Virus record (IMG/VR): IMGVR_UViG_3300042891_001008
Location: 1 to 51,542 of that record
From: a virus
Reading direction: 5' to 3' (one strand)
Length of the DNA: 51,542 bases
Notes under the pieces: model-generated
Databases searched by the model: none
Seen by the model: the letters and a program-made list of their open reading frames with translations, nothing else
What the model was told of the DNA's origin: nothing
Shown here: one piece after another, positions 26,742 to 36,467 of the stretch
Position numbering within the stretch: the first letter of the stretch is position 1
How the letters are laid out: each line of letters begins with the position of its first letter
Translations under genes and position numbers: made by a program

Positions 26742-29700
26742 ATGTCGAGAATACTTAAAAGAACATCGTTCGGGTTACTAAGAACAAACCCTAAGTTAAC
26801 AACTAATATAAAAATCATCTCTGACTCTAAGAACAAAGTTTACTTAGAGTCTATAGATGCAGACCCTTTATTGAGTAAATCAAAATATAAAGGATTTGAG
26901 GTAACGGGAGGTTCTTATTCAAGAGACCTTAAAAGATTTTATAATCAAGGAACTCAATTACCTAAAAGTATATCATATACGTTATTTGAGGAGGATGATT
27001 CAACCGATGTAAAAAATAGATATAATCAGCAATATGATTTTACCTATGCTATGGGAATGCAACCTAAAAATTCTCGACTATATACAGAAGAATTTTCTAT
27101 GTTCTTTCCTCTATGGGTCGAAAAAGATAACATCCCTGATTATTTCTTAATATTCAAATTGGATGGTCCGGTGACTTTCAATTCTAATGATACTAACATA
27201 GTTCCATCCGGAACTAATTTAGATAATGATTCTACTTTAAATAATATGGTTGTAGATCCTTCATTATTTTTTGATAATTACTTAAAAGATGCAAAAATAA
27301 TTAAGACTTTCGATCTTAGTTATAAAACGGAAATTGGATCATATATTAGAAGACATGCCGAAGATCCTTTATTTCCAGAATCTTCTATATATATTGCCTT
27401 CGATAAAGGTAATTTGTCTTATTGGCAAGGAATATCTTATGATGAAGGAGGTTTTTGTAAGAAAGCTAGAGATCTCTACACTGATTATGTTTTAGTTGAT
27501 AAAACCATAACCGAAAATGACGATTTTATAACTTTAGGGTTTCAAGATAATTCGGTAGTACATCCAAATATCTTGAATCTAGAATTTTTATTTGATGATC
27601 TCGAACAAGAAGATTATAAATTTAGTAGATATTTTGGGTTATATGTTAGTGAAGCTGAACTAGGAAAATTTATATTGGACGGTAATCGTTTATTTCAAGA
27701 TAAAGATAATGAAAATTTACAATCTCCTAGGCCAATTAAAAATGATGTAGGATATCCTAATACTCAAATATCTCAAATACAAGAAAATCCTAGAGGAATA
27801 AAAGTATATCCACAAGTTGGACCTACTGGAGCATCTTCTATAATTTTACCTTATAGCGGAAGATTAATATCATTCTCAGAAACTCAAAACCCTAGAATTC
27901 CTTATATCAAAGATACGAAAGGAAACATCCATTCTATAAATGCAACAAATGATTGGTATTCTACTTTTTATATTTCTGGTACAGGACCTACGGCTGCTCC
28001 AATTCCTTATGTGGATAATAACTATTTGAGATTAAAAAATACTACAATTGATTGGAAAAACTTTTCAGGTTTAGATGTTCCATTTAATTACATAGATTCA
28101 TTAGCAACAAATATCCGAGGAAAAGCGAGTTTCTCTTTCAAAATTACTGGAACTATAACTTCAGGAGATGAAATTAGGATTAAGAACACGGATTGGAACA
28201 ATCCTTTACATGCTTCATCTATTGATAATCATACCTTAAGAGCTGATTCAAGTATTCCATCAGGTAATAATATTGGTTTAAGTTTCAGTTCAAATGGAAC
28301 ACAAGCGGAAATAGCTAAATCGATAGTTAAAGCTATTAATTATATACAAGAAGTTACGAGTGATTATCAAGTATTCAATGCTATTTCAAGAAATAATGAG
28401 GTAGTAGTTTTCATAATTAATGAAGCCGAAAATTGGAATAAGATGAAATACTCTTTATATAGTACTTCTCCTACATTCCCATTTACAATGCCAAATGGAT
28501 ATACGACAGTACAGACTACAAACTATCTTCCTTCTCCTATTTCTCTATCGTCGGTAATTCCTAATAGTAAAGTTTATACATATCATTTTGTTGGTGCTAA
28601 TACTAATCCAAAATCCAGGATTATAGTAGAAAGAGATAAAATATTTGAATTTAGATCTGATATAGAACCAATATATGTTAAGACTTTAAGTGGATACGAT
28701 CAATCTACTCAATTCTCGTTATATTTAGATAAGCCGATAAAAAATGCTAGTGGAGATATTATAGACTTTGAAAATTACGACAAATATTACGTAATAGAAC
28801 TTAATGATAATAAACAATCCTTCGATATAAATTCATCGAAGAAAGTAGGTTTATATAAGAGTCTTAAAAATACTAACGGATATCTTACAATATTTCCAAT
28901 TAAAGATTTTGATTTTGACTTTAATGATAATTCATATGCAAAAGATGCTGATTCGTCATATACTGACTTATATTCTTGGTACAAAGGAGATATTGTAATA
29001 GATGGAAACGTTCCATTATTCGATTGGTATGATTTAGGTCCTACTGGCCAAAATTATATTAATTCAATTTTAGGTCCTACTTCTTCTTTTGCTATAAGCG
29101 ATGGATTCCAAAAACTGAATGGATTGATTAATGATTATGAAGATACGAACGAAACAGTAACTAATGAATATGATCGATTAAAAGAGAATGTTCTTCCTGA
29201 ATTAGCACTTTCATCTAGAGTAGTTCCATTTATCAATAAATGGGTTTTTGATAATGAATCGGTAGACGTTAGAGAGAACGGATATCGACTTAATACTGAT
29301 CAATCTTTCGGATTCAATAATTTCTCTCCTTCTTTTGACGAATTCTCTAAGAATACTAAATTCTTTACTCATGAATGGTACTATTTACAAAAATATCCTC
29401 CATATATGAGTTTTGATGATAAGGTAAATTCATACTCTTATTTTGACAACGATCTTTATTTCCCTGCTTTACCTTTAGGTGGTGCAACTGGATCTACTGC
29501 TATTTTTAATTCTCTAATATCGGCAACTGGATCTAGTGCAAATCTATTATCAATAAACGAAGATTATTTTCTTTCTTATTTTACTAGGGAATCTGTAGAC
29601 GGACTTCATATCCCTAGAGATTTTAAATATTCTCTATTTTCATATGGTGATTCTATAAGATATTCAGAAACTTTATTCAGAGGAGCAAAAGTTGTTATAA

Positions 29701-31961
29701 AAGATAGATCAGAATTTAGTTCAATTAATTATAACATCGAATCTCTTAGATTCTTAGCAAATCCAATATATAACGGATATAGATTTTCTGCAATTCTAAC
29801 TTATGGTAATGCTGGATCTCAAATCACATTTATAAAAAATGATAAATGGAAGAGTGTTACGGCGGTTATTCAAGCTAATTTATCTGATTTAGCATTAAGC
29901 AGATATAAGAAAGCCACATGGAACCTTGGATATGTATGGGGAGCTTCGTCTTCAGTAGGTGTTAATCAAATTTATTCTAATGACGGATCAATTGGTAATA
30001 CTACTACCAGGTTTGATATAAACAAAAGTAATGGAACGGGTAGTGGTGTAGACAGATCGGAATTTTTTAATTCTTTAAAAATTGGAGATGTTTTAGGTAT
30101 GAATGTTACTTCAGTAGGTGAGTATTTTTTTATTATAGATTCTATAAATTTAGTTGGTAACGTATATCAATTAAATGTTAATTTTTTATACGGTCCTAAC
30201 TCAGGAACATCTCCGGCTCTCAATGTTAATATAGGTATACAGAAATATGAAGCTAGTAATTTTATAGATCGATCTTTATTATACACTTTACAAAATTCAT
30301 TGAAATTCAGTAATACTGGGGATCTTGATATTGGAGATACTACTCTTTCTGGAGCTATTGTAGACTTTACACAAACTGGGATTGATCTATTTTACACGGT
30401 CGTCGGAGGACCTGACAATAATGGTAATCTAACGAATTTCGCTAACGAAATAGCTTTTAATCAGGATGGTGGTTATAATAACGTTTACCTTGGGACTTTA
30501 AGTCCAACATCTCAGTTTTATATAGAATTTAAAGAAATTTTCGATGTAACTCCTACTTCTTTTAAATGTAAATATATAACTACAAACCTTCCAAACGGTG
30601 GACTTGTTACTCAGGACATATATCCCGGTGGAGGTAATGGATGGCAAGCTCTGAAATTCTTCTTATGGAACAGTCCATCTCAACAACTTCTATGGCCGAT
30701 TTGGGATGCCGCTTTAGTGGGAACTCCATACTATGACTTAGGGGGATATAACGCATATCAATCTATTCTCGATGGAATTTCTTTTGCTAAGATATCAGAT
30801 AGTATTAATAGTGGAGATCCTGAAATCAGATATATTAGCGTTGACGAAAACGGTAATTTTGAATTCGATAAATATTGTATTGAAATAGCTCGACCTGATA
30901 CACCAACGAAATCTAGTTATCTAAAATCAGTCCCTCTAAAAAATAAACCAGTAGATCTACAAACTGCAGATCGTATTATCGGTTATGAAATAACTAACGA
31001 AGAGAGATTAATAATCAATCAGATAAATAGATACCGAGGAGGATATAACCCTAAATGGAGAGATGTTTTGAAATTTGTAGATACTTCAGATATTAAGTCA
31101 GATGGATTAGATTATAATAATGTTCAAATATTAACTGACCTTTCTTATATCGCTGATAGCAATTTAGGTTATCTTAAAAATGCTTATTTTAATAAAGTAA
31201 ATGTTGAGAATCCAAATGTTATTCTTAGATCTTCAACTGGATCAAAAAATCAAACATTATTTCCTTTAATAGGTGAAATGGCAATTGACTACAATGATTA
31301 TTTTATTTTTAGATCTAATTGGGATCCTTTCTATTTTAGAAAATATATTAAAAGTGAAAAATATGAAGGTGTTATAGGAACTAGAGAACCTAAAGAAGAA
31401 AAGGCATTTTTTGGATCTAAAGTTATAGCAATTCCTACAATAGTTAATTTAGAAACTTTCCCTCAAGGAGTTTTAAATTCTTCAACTTTAGTAACAAATA
31501 ATCAAATAACTAAATATCCTGAAAATATAGTTCGTAGTGAAAAGACTACTAAAGCCGGAAATATACTAACATTAGACGTTTATACCGATCTTGCTTTAGC
31601 CGATTATTTGATATCTAAAGGCTTTGGGGCTGAATTCGCCAAGTATATAAATCCCGAATATTCTTTTGGAGATCCTATACTAGATGATGATATTCGAGCA
31701 TATATATTAGAAAATATTAAGCAACGATATATCGTTAAAAATATCATATTTTGGGAAAAATATTGGAATGCTGGGGATCCATATCCTCAGATACAAACTA
31801 ATTTCTCAGATTCACAAAAAATAGCAAACGGTTACTTTACTTCTAGAAATTTCAGTACTAAATTTGCTAATCCAGATGATCTGAATTTCCAGTTGATATA
31901 TAATATACCTCAAGATAAAAACTTCTCAATTGCATTTACGGTGATACTAGAGAAAAAATAA
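26742..31961 (+). CDS. Giant tail/baseplate structural protein (1739 aa)
   Basis: The largest gene in the window. No recognised domain; the sequence is uniformly rich in Tyr, Asn, Ser, Asp and Phe with many short strands. The first 60 residues are basic and may dock to the baseplate. In phages of this kind the longest gene near the wedge block often encodes a baseplate-attached fibre or peripheral ring protein, which is inference here. A 38-bp gap precedes it. Confidence 0.6.
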   Translation: MSRILKRTSFGLLRTNPKLTTNIKIISDSKNKVYLESIDADPLLSKSKYKGFEVTGGSYSRDLKRFYNQGTQLPKSISYTLFEEDDSTDVKNRYNQQYDFTYAMGMQPKNSRLYTEEFSMFFPLWVEKDNIPDYFLIFKLDGPVTFNSNDTNIVPSGTNLDNDSTLNNMVVDPSLFFDNYLKDAKIIKTFDLSYKTEIGSYIRRHAEDPLFPESSIYIAFDKGNLSYWQGISYDEGGFCKKARDLYTDYVLVDKTITENDDFITLGFQDNSVVHPNILNLEFLFDDLEQEDYKFSRYFGLYVSEAELGKFILDGNRLFQDKDNENLQSPRPIKNDVGYPNTQISQIQENPRGIKVYPQVGPTGASSIILPYSGRLISFSETQNPRIPYIKDTKGNIHSINATNDWYSTFYISGTGPTAAPIPYVDNNYLRLKNTTIDWKNFSGLDVPFNYIDSLATNIRGKASFSFKITGTITSGDEIRIKNTDWNNPLHASSIDNHTLRADSSIPSGNNIGLSFSSNGTQAEIAKSIVKAINYIQEVTSDYQVFNAISRNNEVVVFIINEAENWNKMKYSLYSTSPTFPFTMPNGYTTVQTTNYLPSPISLSSVIPNSKVYTYHFVGANTNPKSRIIVERDKIFEFRSDIEPIYVKTLSGYDQSTQFSLYLDKPIKNASGDIIDFENYDKYYVIELNDNKQSFDINSSKKVGLYKSLKNTNGYLTIFPIKDFDFDFNDNSYAKDADSSYTDLYSWYKGDIVIDGNVPLFDWYDLGPTGQNYINSILGPTSSFAISDGFQKLNGLINDYEDTNETVTNEYDRLKENVLPELALSSRVVPFINKWVFDNESVDVRENGYRLNTDQSFGFNNFSPSFDEFSKNTKFFTHEWYYLQKYPPYMSFDDKVNSYSYFDNDLYFPALPLGGATGSTAIFNSLISATGSSANLLSINEDYFLSYFTRESVDGLHIPRDFKYSLFSYGDSIRYSETLFRGAKVVIKDRSEFSSINYNIESLRFLANPIYNGYRFSAILTYGNAGSQITFIKNDKWKSVTAVIQANLSDLALSRYKKATWNLGYVWGASSSVGVNQIYSNDGSIGNTTTRFDINKSNGTGSGVDRSEFFNSLKIGDVLGMNVTSVGEYFFIIDSINLVGNVYQLNVNFLYGPNSGTSPALNVNIGIQKYEASNFIDRSLLYTLQNSLKFSNTGDLDIGDTTLSGAIVDFTQTGIDLFYTVVGGPDNNGNLTNFANEIAFNQDGGYNNVYLGTLSPTSQFYIEFKEIFDVTPTSFKCKYITTNLPNGGLVTQDIYPGGGNGWQALKFFLWNSPSQQLLWPIWDAALVGTPYYDLGGYNAYQSILDGISFAKISDSINSGDPEIRYISVDENGNFEFDKYCIEIARPDTPTKSSYLKSVPLKNKPVDLQTADRIIGYEITNEERLIINQINRYRGGYNPKWRDVLKFVDTSDIKSDGLDYNNVQILTDLSYIADSNLGYLKNAYFNKVNVENPNVILRSSTGSKNQTLFPLIGEMAIDYNDYFIFRSNWDPFYFRKYIKSEKYEGVIGTREPKEEKAFFGSKVIAIPTIVNLETFPQGVLNSSTLVTNNQITKYPENIVRSEKTTKAGNILTLDVYTDLALADYLISKGFGAEFAKYINPEYSFGDPILDDDIRAYILENIKQRYIVKNIIFWEKYWNAGDPYPQIQTNFSDSQKIANGYFTSRNFSTKFANPDDLNFQLIYNIPQDKNFSIAFTVILEKK

Positions 31962-31976
31962 GACATTAAGTATAAG

Positions 31977-34900
31977 ATGCCAATAACAATTAAAGAGCTA
32001 TTTCCTTCGGATCCTTTATCCGAAGCATTAGAAAAAATAAATTTTAACTTCGATCAGTTAATTTTAGCTGGTGGAGGACCTCCTGGACCTGCTGGACCTA
32101 TTGGACCTCAAGGAGTTCCCGGTCCTTTAGGGACTAGAGGAGATCATTGGTTTGTTGGTGCTTCAGCATTAGGTCAAACTGCGGATCATGATGGAGGATC
32201 TTTAAAAGTTGAAGATCACTTCTTAGATTCTTTAGGTGATGTATATTCTTATTTTGATATATCCGGTTCTACTGGATGGACTGCAAGTGGAATTAATTTA
32301 AAAGGTCCGATAGGACCTACCGGAAATACTGGTGGATCTGATGATGTTTTAATTAGAGCCGGTGGTTCTGGAAATGCTGTAACTTCAACATCCAACGGAT
32401 ATGGTCCTCAAGCTTCTTCAACTCCAACCACTGGAGCAACTGTAGATTTTTGGTTCCCTAAAAATATGGGGAAAAATTCAGTATTTGTTGGTGATGCTGA
32501 TTGGGCTGTTAATTTCTTACAAAATTTTGGAGCTAATTCTTCTGCTCTAACTGATCAAAATTCGGTTCCTCAAATTTCTATCATCCAAAAGAATACTAAT
32601 CAATCTGCTCTAAATGGACTTATGATTGGTACTATGGGAGGTGGTTATGGAGCTACTTCTAATGCTCTTCCTGAAGGTGGAACTGGATCAACAACTTCGG
32701 CTTTTGATTTTGTTCATTTTGCTTTCGGTAAACCTTTCGTTGCAGGATCTTATGATAAAATGTTCCGTATTAAATCATTCCGACAAAAATTCAGAATAGA
32801 AGTTGGTGGAACTATACCAACAAATGAAGCTCTTAACAGTCTACAATTAGCATCGAGAGATTTTAGTTGGATCAACAATACCGATGGACAATTCATATCA
32901 GGACAGACTAAACAAGGAATTGTAAGTTATTCTTTACAACAATTAACAGGATTAACAGGATCTGGTATAGAAATGTTTTCTAAACCGGATTGGGGAACTT
33001 CTTATGCTACTCAGAAATATGGAATTATAGGATTCCAAAATGTTCAAGGAACTCCTCCATCTTTCCCTAATTTTAATCCTGCTCATGGATATGGTAATGT
33101 TCATATTGGTGCTACTTCAAATGGTACTTTACCGTATGGAACGAGAATGCAACAAGCTTTAGGTATTACTAGACCTATTGGATATGGGAGTGGTAATAAT
33201 GACTCTGCAATTAGATTTTTTAGTTCTGATTTTCCTGAATCTGGAGTTGAATGGTCATCTATCGTTGGTGGAATTCGTCCGTTCACACAAACAATAACAA
33301 ATACATCAGGTACTTCTGATATTCGAGCTATACAAATTGGAGCGGGTCGTCCTACAACTGCTACACTTTCTCCAGGTACTCAAAGTAGACAAATTGGAGG
33401 TAGAGTAGGAATTAATAATCATCCTGGATGGAATGATTATAATTCTGCAAGAACAATTAATTTCCCAGTACATATTAATTTAACAGGGTTCCAAGTACCT
33501 GAAGATAAAGCTACTTCTGCATATCCTGGACAATCTCCTCTATCATCTATAGAGCAATGGGCTTTTGGAGTAGATTATGATCGAGTTGCCGGAGAAACTG
33601 GTTCTTGGCATGCTGGTTGGGATACCGATTCTCCCGGATTTGGTATTGCTTATGGATATGGTTACACTGCTGCTACTGGAGGAACAACTTGGACTACACG
33701 TCCTTTAGTCCTAAATTCTTATTATGCAGGAACAGCTACTAATAATGTAATGACTGGTAGAAGAAATCCTAATCTTTACTTACAAATCGGTAGAGATGGT
33801 AGTATAGGAAATACAGGAGACGGTGGATTTGGTAACGTAGGTTTAGGGTTTACTCCAAACTGGAATACTCCAGGAAAATGGGTAGATGCTTGGTCTAAGT
33901 TATCGATTAACGGTGGAATTACAATAGGTGGTGCTGATAGTGGATGGCATGAGCAAAACGATTTAAGACCTTTCATGGGGATATCTATACAAGGTGCAAT
34001 ATATCAAGGATCTACCGGATCTACTGGTCTATTTGCTACTGCTTATTTTGGTCCCACTGGAATTAATACAGCCACAGGTAACTTAATTAAAATAACTTCG
34101 GATGGAGTTATTATGGGAGATAAAATAGTAGCTAGAGGTTTATTGAATCAAGCAAATCTCAATAACGTTCCACATTTATCTCTTCCCGATTTAAGAACTG
34201 GTTTATCGATGTATGCTAATCAACCAGGTAGAGGTTATTTCACAGTTCCTTCAACAGTACTTGCAGGTGGAACTTACGGTTCAGGTCCTACATCTGGATC
34301 TACTGATGTTGCTTACAGTTCTATTGATGCACAAGAGATTTTTAATCTTAATCCGGCACCTGCATTTGTAATGACAAAAAGGGTAGTTCATGCTACTTCT
34401 GGATCTGATACTCGATTAGGGAAAGTCTACACTTTAACAGACTTATATAATCGAGGTTTTAAGACTGTTCATTCATTTGCATATCCAACCGGAAGTCCTT
34501 TGTCTGGACAAACTAGAAGACGTTGTTGGTTACCCATACCATCGGATAATTCTACTGTAGTTTTAGATTTTTCTAGAGGAGTTGTTGGTCTTGCGGGTTG
34601 GGTTGGAGCGACTTGGACTGCTGCACCGACCCCAGGTTTTAATCAAATTATAGAATGTTTTTTAAATGGAGATGCTGCTATATATAATACGACAGTATAT
34701 CCTGGATATAATGAGAAGATTCCAACTGGATTTGTAACCGCTAGGGATTTTAATAAAGGACAATGGGGATTAACAATTGACCCAGGAAGATATGAAGGAC
34801 AACAATTAACTATCATTATTAAGGATGTAGATTTCAGAAATGCCCTTAATGGAAGAAGTGAAGATGGAGGTACATTGAATCCTGGTCCATTTTTTATGGC

Positions 34901-35513
34901 TGATAATTATGTAAGATTTAGACATGAAGATCCTTTGAAAGATTTAGAAGCAGTTGGTTCAGGTGTTGGAATATTACCGTTACCTGTAGGCAGCGCACCA
35001 TCTGTTAGAAGTATTACTGGTGTTACTAGAAGAGACTTTTTGGTAATGGCTAGAGATCTAGTCGCTCCACAAAATACTTTTGCACCAAGTGGATATTCTT
35101 GGAAAGAATATCCTACTAACGCAGCAGCAATCGGTATTCTTTTGGGTGCTACTGGTTCTGCCGGATCATTTAATTTACCTTATGGATCCCCTAACGGATC
35201 AGTGAGTGGTCCTTTCACGTTAACCGCAATAGGATATACCGCTGCAATTACTCCTGCTAATTTATCAAATGATAATTCTTTCTCCGGGATTGCTGGTTGG
35301 TATACAGATAATGATTATACTAGGATGAGTCCTGGTACAGGAGGAACTTTAGTTCTTGGTAATGGATGGAAAGTTATTAATTTTGTTTGGTTAAGAGATT
35401 ATACGGACGGAGGTATTCGAGGATCCTGGGTTGAAACTGGTAGAGAGGTTATAACTCCAAGAGGAGCTAGACGATACGGATTGGATGGTGGAAGTGGTGG
35501 AAATACAAATTAA
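31977..35513 (+). CDS. Tail fibre protein with short collagen-like neck (1178 aa)
   Basis: Residues 12-30 (DPLSEALEKINFNFDQLI) form an attachment helix like that in the 20390 gene. Residues about 33-55 are a collagen-like neck (GGPPGPAGPIGPQG, then VPGPLGTRG). The remaining roughly 1100 residues are Gly/Ser/Thr-rich beta sequence with repeated GSTG and GATG turns, typical of a phage fibre shaft and tip. A C-terminal segment GARRYGLDGGSGG ends the protein. It may be a receptor-binding fibre; the binding target is not visible. Confidence 0.75.
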   Translation: MPITIKELFPSDPLSEALEKINFNFDQLILAGGGPPGPAGPIGPQGVPGPLGTRGDHWFVGASALGQTADHDGGSLKVEDHFLDSLGDVYSYFDISGSTGWTASGINLKGPIGPTGNTGGSDDVLIRAGGSGNAVTSTSNGYGPQASSTPTTGATVDFWFPKNMGKNSVFVGDADWAVNFLQNFGANSSALTDQNSVPQISIIQKNTNQSALNGLMIGTMGGGYGATSNALPEGGTGSTTSAFDFVHFAFGKPFVAGSYDKMFRIKSFRQKFRIEVGGTIPTNEALNSLQLASRDFSWINNTDGQFISGQTKQGIVSYSLQQLTGLTGSGIEMFSKPDWGTSYATQKYGIIGFQNVQGTPPSFPNFNPAHGYGNVHIGATSNGTLPYGTRMQQALGITRPIGYGSGNNDSAIRFFSSDFPESGVEWSSIVGGIRPFTQTITNTSGTSDIRAIQIGAGRPTTATLSPGTQSRQIGGRVGINNHPGWNDYNSARTINFPVHINLTGFQVPEDKATSAYPGQSPLSSIEQWAFGVDYDRVAGETGSWHAGWDTDSPGFGIAYGYGYTAATGGTTWTTRPLVLNSYYAGTATNNVMTGRRNPNLYLQIGRDGSIGNTGDGGFGNVGLGFTPNWNTPGKWVDAWSKLSINGGITIGGADSGWHEQNDLRPFMGISIQGAIYQGSTGSTGLFATAYFGPTGINTATGNLIKITSDGVIMGDKIVARGLLNQANLNNVPHLSLPDLRTGLSMYANQPGRGYFTVPSTVLAGGTYGSGPTSGSTDVAYSSIDAQEIFNLNPAPAFVMTKRVVHATSGSDTRLGKVYTLTDLYNRGFKTVHSFAYPTGSPLSGQTRRRCWLPIPSDNSTVVLDFSRGVVGLAGWVGATWTAAPTPGFNQIIECFLNGDAAIYNTTVYPGYNEKIPTGFVTARDFNKGQWGLTIDPGRYEGQQLTIIIKDVDFRNALNGRSEDGGTLNPGPFFMADNYVRFRHEDPLKDLEAVGSGVGILPLPVGSAPSVRSITGVTRRDFLVMARDLVAPQNTFAPSGYSWKEYPTNAAAIGILLGATGSAGSFNLPYGSPNGSVSGPFTLTAIGYTAAITPANLSNDNSFSGIAGWYTDNDYTRMSPGTGGTLVLGNGWKVINFVWLRDYTDGGIRGSWVETGREVITPRGARRYGLDGGSGGNTN

Positions 35514-35550
35514 ATTGCATAATATTAATCTTCAATAAAAAATAAAATAT

Positions 35551-35970
35551 ATGAAAAATCTAAATATCAAAGACTATTTGATTATTGTTCTTTTTTTAGG
35601 TGTAATGATTTTCGGATATATCTCTCTATTTAGAGGAGATAAACTTTATGAATATAAACTTGAAGAATTGAAGAAAGAAAATTTAATTCTCTCGAAAATG
35701 AAGGATTCGTTAGGACTAAAAATCAATGGCTTAGAATCTCAATTTATAACTCTTAAAGCTAAAGAAACTGAGCTGATTAATGATATAAATAATCGAGACT
35801 TAGAGATTGCTAGATCTAAAGAAAAAGCAAGTAAGTCTAAAGCTGAATTAGATAAATTTAAAAGAGATATGCAAGAAACTAGAAATAAAATCGACAGTTT
35901 AAAGGCTCATCCAGCTAATAGAACCGGAGATGATCTTCTAAATTCAATAAAATTAAAAACACAAAAATGA
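35551..35970 (+). CDS. Inner-membrane spanin-like protein (i-spanin candidate)
   Basis: A 20-residue N-terminal membrane helix (YLIIVLFLGVMIFGYISLF, residues about 9-27) is followed by about 100 residues of charged coiled coil (LEELKKENLILSKMKDSLG onward). That is the layout of Rz-type i-spanins, which sit in the inner membrane and reach across the periplasm. The end overlaps the next gene by 4 bp. The paired gene is not a normal o-spanin, so the lysis role is moderate. Confidence 0.55.
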   Translation: MKNLNIKDYLIIVLFLGVMIFGYISLFRGDKLYEYKLEELKKENLILSKMKDSLGLKINGLESQFITLKAKETELINDINNRDLEIARSKEKASKSKAELDKFKRDMQETRNKIDSLKAHPANRTGDDLLNSIKLKTQK

Positions 35971-36467
35971 AAAAAATATTAGCAATAGTAGCATTCTTGA
36001 TTTTTTCATTTTCGGCTTTCGCACAAATTGAATATCCAAGATTCGAAACAGATTCTTCTGGACAAAAAGTTGTTTTAATGACTATCGAGCAAGCTCAAGC
36101 ATTAGATAACAATTCTGATCTTTTAGCTCTATTTGAGAAGATGAATTCAGATATTGTGAATTACGATAATATATGCGTTAAGGTTATTAACGAAAAAGAT
36201 GAAATTATCAATTCACAAACAATACAAATTAGTAAATTAAAAGAAGCTCTACAAAATAAAGACGAGCAAATTTCTAATTTACAAAAAACGATCGATCTAA
36301 AGAATCAATCAATAATTGTATTAGAAAAGACTATACAAAACAAGGATAAAGAAATTGATCTCCATTTAGGAGAAATAAAACGAGTTAAAACAAAATCTTT
36401 AGTGGGTAATATCATAAGTGGTGGATCCATTATCGGTTTAATCATAGCACTAATAGCAATTAAGTAA
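35967..36467 (+). CDS. Secreted coiled-coil protein with C-terminal membrane anchor, spanin-partner candidate
   Basis: The N-terminus is a classical signal peptide (MKKILAIVAFLIFSF) ending with SAFA before Gln20, a signal peptidase I site; there is no lipobox Cys. Residues about 50-140 are coiled coil (KLKEALQNKDEQISNLQKTI). The last 22 residues (IISGGSIIGLIIALIAIK) form a membrane helix. Overlap with the preceding TM/coiled-coil gene and their joint position suggest an envelope-spanning pair for lysis. An Rz1-like lipoprotein would have been expected, and its absence leaves other envelope functions open. Confidence 0.55.
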   Translation: MKKILAIVAFLIFSFSAFAQIEYPRFETDSSGQKVVLMTIEQAQALDNNSDLLALFEKMNSDIVNYDNICVKVINEKDEIINSQTIQISKLKEALQNKDEQISNLQKTIDLKNQSIIVLEKTIQNKDKEIDLHLGEIKRVKTKSLVGNIISGGSIIGLIIALIAIK

